Source: Hylemonella sp. UBA2468
Lineage (GTDB): Bacteria; Pseudomonadota; Gammaproteobacteria; Burkholderiales; Burkholderiaceae_C
DNA: 10,066 nt
Assembly: GCA_002342165.1 (NCBI GenBank)
Contig: DDPM01000167.1
Location: forward strand, 1 to 10,066
Reading direction: 5' to 3'
Positions 7,494 through 10,066 of the stretch are shown piece after piece (within the stretch, counting starts at the first letter, position 1; every line of letters begins with the position of its first letter). The translations under genes were made by a program, and so were the position numbers. Below the pieces are notes generated by a model that saw nothing but the letters and a program-made list of their open reading frames with translations, was not told where the DNA came from and did no database searches.

Positions 7494-8291
7494 GTGCCAG
7501 CACCTGTGCCCAACACTCCGACACGCAGCCTGGACCTTGGCCAATTGCGGCTGGACGATGCCCAAGCCTTGTTGCAGCGCGTGAACTATACCGCCTTGCC
7601 CGAGATGAGTGCTGAACCCACGCGGTACCTTCAAGCGGTGATAGACGGTTTATGCCAACTCTCCCAACGTGACCCATTGACCGGCTTGGCCAACCGCAGG
7701 CAATTTGAAGCTTCGCTCATTCGCGAAAACGATGTGGTGGCCCGCTCTGGCCGACCCGCCATGCTGCTTTTGCTGACAGTGGACCACTTTCAAGGTCTGC
7801 AACACACACGCAGCTCAGAGTGGGTGGATGAAGTGGTTCGGCGCATAGCTGGTGTGATGTCTCGCTCGGTGCGGCCCCAAGATTTGGTGGCTCGTTGCGG
7901 CTCGGACGAGTTTGCGGTGATTTTGACCGACTGTAACGCCGCCGATGGCAGCATGGTGGCCGAACGTTTGCGCGAGCGTGTGGAGCACCTCGCCTTGACC
8001 GGCTTGGACGCCAAAGATATGAGCTCCGGAGATTTAAGTGCCAAAGGTATGGCGCTCACGGCCAGCGTTGGGGCCGCATTTGCCCCTGAATGGACGCGTT
8101 GCCCCGCCTCGGCTTGGCTGGATCGGGCAGACACCCAGCTGTATCAGGCCAAAGCGCGTGGTGGCAATTTGGTCTGTCTGGACCTGGATCCGTTGGTTGC
8201 CGTGAGTGCCGAAGAAAAAAACATGTTGTTTGCGGCGTTTGGCGCCGATCTGGCCGCTGCTGGGGCCCACACTGTAGAAGACAGCCTATGA
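7494..8291 (+). CDS. GGDEF-domain protein, probably catalytically degenerate
   Basis: This is a cytoplasmic 265-residue protein with a helical N-terminus (1-58), one GGDEF domain (about 59-230) and a 35-residue tail, with no membrane segment or other sensor. The fold signatures are clear: DPLTGLANRR at 60-69, GSDEF at 136-140 and DRADTQLYQAKARGGN at 210-225. Aligned to PleD without gaps, the metal ligand Asp327 becomes Thr95, Lys332 becomes Gln100, Asn335 becomes Gln103, and Arg446 becomes Gly224. Asp344 (Asp112), the GGDEF acidic pair (Asp138, Glu139) and Lys442 (Lys220) remain. The inhibitory-site RxxD is intact (R127-PQ-D130), exactly five residues before GSDEF. I infer weak or no diguanylate cyclase activity but possible c-di-GMP binding. 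The GTG start has no clear ribosome binding site; GTG 7506 or ATG 7605 are alternatives. The stop overlaps the next start by four bases (ATGA). Confidence 0.9.
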   Translation: MPAPVPNTPTRSLDLGQLRLDDAQALLQRVNYTALPEMSAEPTRYLQAVIDGLCQLSQRDPLTGLANRRQFEASLIRENDVVARSGRPAMLLLLTVDHFQGLQHTRSSEWVDEVVRRIAGVMSRSVRPQDLVARCGSDEFAVILTDCNAADGSMVAERLRERVEHLALTGLDAKDMSSGDLSAKGMALTASVGAAFAPEWTRCPASAWLDRADTQLYQAKARGGNLVCLDLDPLVAVSAEEKNMLFAAFGADLAAAGAHTVEDSL

Positions 8292-9085
8292 CCAAACCAA
8301 ATTCCAAAGCTGTGGCCAAAGTCATGGCCATCACCAGTGGCAAAGGTGGCGTGGGCAAAACATTTTTGTCCTCCAACCTGGCCGCAGCCATTGCCAAGCG
8401 CGGCCACCGTGTATTGGTGATGGATGCCGACTTAGGATTGGCCAACCTGGATGTGGTGCTCAACCTTTACCCCAAGCTCACTTTGCATGATGTGTTTATG
8501 GGTAAAGCGCAACTGCAAGAATGCATCATCAAAACTCCGGGTGGTTTTGACGTTCTGCTGGCCGGTTCGGGTTTGGTGGAGTATTCGCGCCTGACCTCTG
8601 GGGTTCGCGATGATTTTTTACGCATCATGGAGTCGCTGCACCCGCTTTACGATGTCATTTTGCTCGACACCGGTGCGGGCATTTCAGATGTGGTGTTGTT
8701 TGCGGTCTCTTTGGCCTCAGAGGTGTTGCTGGTGGCCACGCCTGAACCTACATCTCTCACTGATGCCTATGCGACCATCAAGGTGCTGACCAGTCAGCAG
8801 AAGCGTCAACAGATACGCATGATCATCAACCAAACCGCCCGGTTGGGCGATGGGCGCGCCATCACGGTGCAATTGCAGCAGGTGTTGGACCGGTTTGTGT
8901 CCAAGGCACAGGGGGTGAATATCAAACTTGTCCACACCGGCGATATTCCCTCAGACCCCAGCGTCAAAATGGCCATCATGCGGCGTCAACTTTTGATGCT
9001 CAACACGCCCGGCTGCCCTGCAGCGTTAGCGATTTCACAGCTGGCGCTCAAGCTCGACGAAGCCGTGATCTCGCGCTCGGCTTAA
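8288..9085 (+). CDS. MinD/ParA-family ATPase, FlhG(FleN)-like
   Basis: This is a deviant-Walker ATPase of the MinD/FlhG group, which typically dimerises on ATP, binds membrane and controls the placement or number of a cell structure such as the flagellum. The deviant Walker A SGKGGVGKT is at residues 17-25, switch I/A' DADLGLANLD at 46-55 and Walker B DVILLDTGAG at 122-131. INQTAR at 180-185 is a nucleotide-specificity-type segment. At 265 residues it is close to FlhG length. The N-terminus is short, only about 12 residues before the first strand, with no DQAxxLR motif, which FlhG uses to activate FlhF. The end (LALKLDEAVISRSA) is helical but less clearly an amphipathic membrane hook. No flhF or flagellar gene is nearby. 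The ATG overlaps the GGDEF stop as ATGA, so the pair is probably translationally coupled. The frame stays open upstream to 8090, but that region is GGDEF coding sequence in another frame. Confidence 0.92.
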   Translation: MTKPNSKAVAKVMAITSGKGGVGKTFLSSNLAAAIAKRGHRVLVMDADLGLANLDVVLNLYPKLTLHDVFMGKAQLQECIIKTPGGFDVLLAGSGLVEYSRLTSGVRDDFLRIMESLHPLYDVILLDTGAGISDVVLFAVSLASEVLLVATPEPTSLTDAYATIKVLTSQQKRQQIRMIINQTARLGDGRAITVQLQQVLDRFVSKAQGVNIKLVHTGDIPSDPSVKMAIMRRQLLMLNTPGCPAALAISQLALKLDEAVISRSA

Positions 9086-9951
9086 GCCGACACAATCCAG
9101 CCCTCCAACAAGTCCACATCCTTGGGTAAGCCATAGTGCGGAGGCCCTTGCAGATGCGCCCAAGCCGCTTGCATGAGACACAACACGGCGTCCAGACGGT
9201 CGGCGCTGGCGTCTTGCACCAGAACACCGCTCAAGGTATGGCTGAGCTTTAAGCGCATACCCAAGCGGGCAGACCCCAGCTCCAAACCATGCACCAAGTG
9301 CTTGCGAGCAATCAAACGCTCGGGGGTCTGTTTGGCGGGATCGTCACTTTTGTAGCTCCGCGCGCCCAACAACTCACGGGCCAACAAGCCCGGATAGGCC
9401 TCCAAGGCCACCCTGGGCGGCTGGGCCTGTGTGGGCATACCCTCAGCTTGCAGCGGCATGACGCCTGCCAAATAGGCCTGCGCCTTGAGCAAGCAGGGTA
9501 CGCCTGCATGCAGCATATAAGCCACTGGCGGGTTGACCCATTTCATGGAGGGGCTGGACTGGGCGGGTCGATCGGTGGCACGGTGGGCAAACTTTTGGCC
9601 CACCGGTCGCGCGTTGCAAAAAGCGGCAAAGGTATCCCGAATGTTCTCTCGGCTGAGCTGGGTGTAATGCGCCATGCACTGGGACCAGTCTTGAGGCCAG
9701 CCCAGAGTGTTTACCAGCTCCCTAGGCAAGCCAAACGGCAGATCAAAGCCTCCTAACCAAGTCGGTTGGGATGACAACCAGGCTGAAAGATCGTCCACAC
9801 TGAAAAACTCATGCAGCTGCTGCAACACCACACGGTGCTCCAACAATGCACCACTGGCCACAATGATAGGTTTTTTGCGGGAAGGTCGACTGGAAAAATC
9901 GCAGCCTAAAAGCAAAGGGGTGTCTGAATGAGGAGCGACAAATGCCCCCAC
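9082..9951 (-). CDS. DUF429 family protein, predicted RNase H-like fold
   Basis: DUF429 proteins are widespread, mostly uncharacterised and predicted to adopt an RNase H-like nuclease fold. Candidate acidic residues sit where that fold would need them, numbered from the GTG start: Asp18 in LLGCDFSS on the first strand, Asp70 in GGFDLPFGLP, Glu184 in ALEAYPG, and Asp251/Asp254 in SADRLDAVLC on the last helix. No experimental role can be inferred from context. I prefer the GTG at 9951 (289 residues) because AAAGGG lies nine bases upstream. An in-frame TTG at 9978 would give 298 residues but has no ribosome binding site and overlaps the preceding gene by 14 bases. The gene follows the partial gene by 13 bases, suggesting co-transcription. 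Its TAA overlaps the convergent MinD-like TAA within CTTAAG. Confidence 0.85.
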   Translation of the reverse strand: MGAFVAPHSDTPLLLGCDFSSRPSRKKPIIVASGALLEHRVVLQQLHEFFSVDDLSAWLSSQPTWLGGFDLPFGLPRELVNTLGWPQDWSQCMAHYTQLSRENIRDTFAAFCNARPVGQKFAHRATDRPAQSSPSMKWVNPPVAYMLHAGVPCLLKAQAYLAGVMPLQAEGMPTQAQPPRVALEAYPGLLARELLGARSYKSDDPAKQTPERLIARKHLVHGLELGSARLGMRLKLSHTLSGVLVQDASADRLDAVLCLMQAAWAHLQGPPHYGLPKDVDLLEGWIVSA

Positions 9952-9960
9952 GCCAGCTGA

Positions 9961-9966
9961 CCCTTT
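9961..9966 (-). promoter_or_regulatory. Ribosome binding site favouring the GTG start of the DUF429 gene
   Basis: On the minus strand AAAGGG precedes the GTG at 9951 by nine bases and overlaps the stop codon of the upstream partial gene (9967-9965). It decides between this start and the in-frame TTG at 9978, which has no such site. Confidence 0.55.
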
Positions 9967-10066
9967 AGGCGCGTCCAATAATGGCCGCGGTGGCCATCAG
10001 CTCTTCCAACAAGGCCATGGAAACCTTACCGGGCACGCTATAGGGATCGAGCTCAGGCCGCTCCAT
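9965..10066 (-). CDS. C-terminal end of an unrecognised gene, cut by the window edge
   Basis: A minus-strand frame is open from the window edge to TAA at 9967-9965, giving 33 residues ending in MATAAIIGRA. It opens with MERPELDPYSVPGK. The first visible codon happens to be ATG, but there is no upstream sequence to judge whether it is a start. A 33-residue protein is less likely than the tail of a longer one. The second half (VSMALLEELMATAAII) looks like an amphipathic or mildly hydrophobic helix. I do not recognise the family. It sits 13 bases upstream of the preferred DUF429 start, so the two are probably in one transcript. Confidence 0.55.
   Translation of the reverse strand: MERPELDPYSVPGKVSMALLEELMATAAIIGRA

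Noticed and set aside
8090-8287. N-terminal extension of the MinD-like protein to 331 residues
   Set aside because: The extension is GGDEF coding sequence read in another frame, is rich in Cys/Arg/Trp, and the family starts just before the Walker A motif at the ATG at 8288.

Overview
The window is a dense, ordinary-looking chromosomal segment, most likely from a betaproteobacterium of the order Burkholderiales (Comamonadaceae-like). This rests on the protein sequences (CphA, GpmA, SecB, CtpA and MoeB all read like that group) and on the gene order; no RNA gene or taxonomic marker is present to settle it. Eleven coding regions fill almost all of it. No gap between genes exceeds about 85 bases. 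I see no tRNA, rRNA, insertion sequence, CRISPR array, phage gene or origin.

Layout. (1) 1-2043, plus: the 3' part of a cyanophycin synthetase gene, whose N-terminal region lies before the window. (2) 2064-4334, minus: a compact cluster transcribed in the order membrane-anchored rhodanese, grxC (glutaredoxin), secB (export chaperone), gpsA (glycerol-3-phosphate dehydrogenase). This matches the yibN-grxC-secB-gpsA order of enterobacteria. (3) 4403-9085, plus: gpmA (phosphoglycerate mutase), a ctpA-type S41 protease, a moeB/thiF-type adenylyltransferase, a GGDEF-domain protein and a MinD/FlhG-like ATPase. The last two overlap by four bases (ATGA). (4) 9082-10066, minus: a DUF429 protein with a predicted RNase H-like fold, preceded by the C-terminal end of an unrecognised gene that runs off the window.

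Most of the window is housekeeping: glycolysis, phospholipid precursor supply, protein export, redox homeostasis, periplasmic proteolysis and sulfur-carrier activation. The part most worth a second look is the GGDEF/MinD-like pair. The GGDEF domain has lost several metal- and substrate-binding residues but keeps an RxxD inhibitory site at the canonical spacing. That pattern suggests a c-di-GMP-binding receptor rather than an enzyme, translationally coupled to a ParA/MinD-type ATPase that lacks the N-terminal FlhF-activating segment of true FlhG. The other notable points are a conserved divergent locus carrying a different phosphoglycerate mutase type from E. coli, and a perfect palindrome between the divergent operons that contains a TAGAAT box on both strands.

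Five of the eleven genes (gpsA, the rhodanese, moeB, the GGDEF gene and the DUF429 gene) appear to start with GTG rather than ATG.
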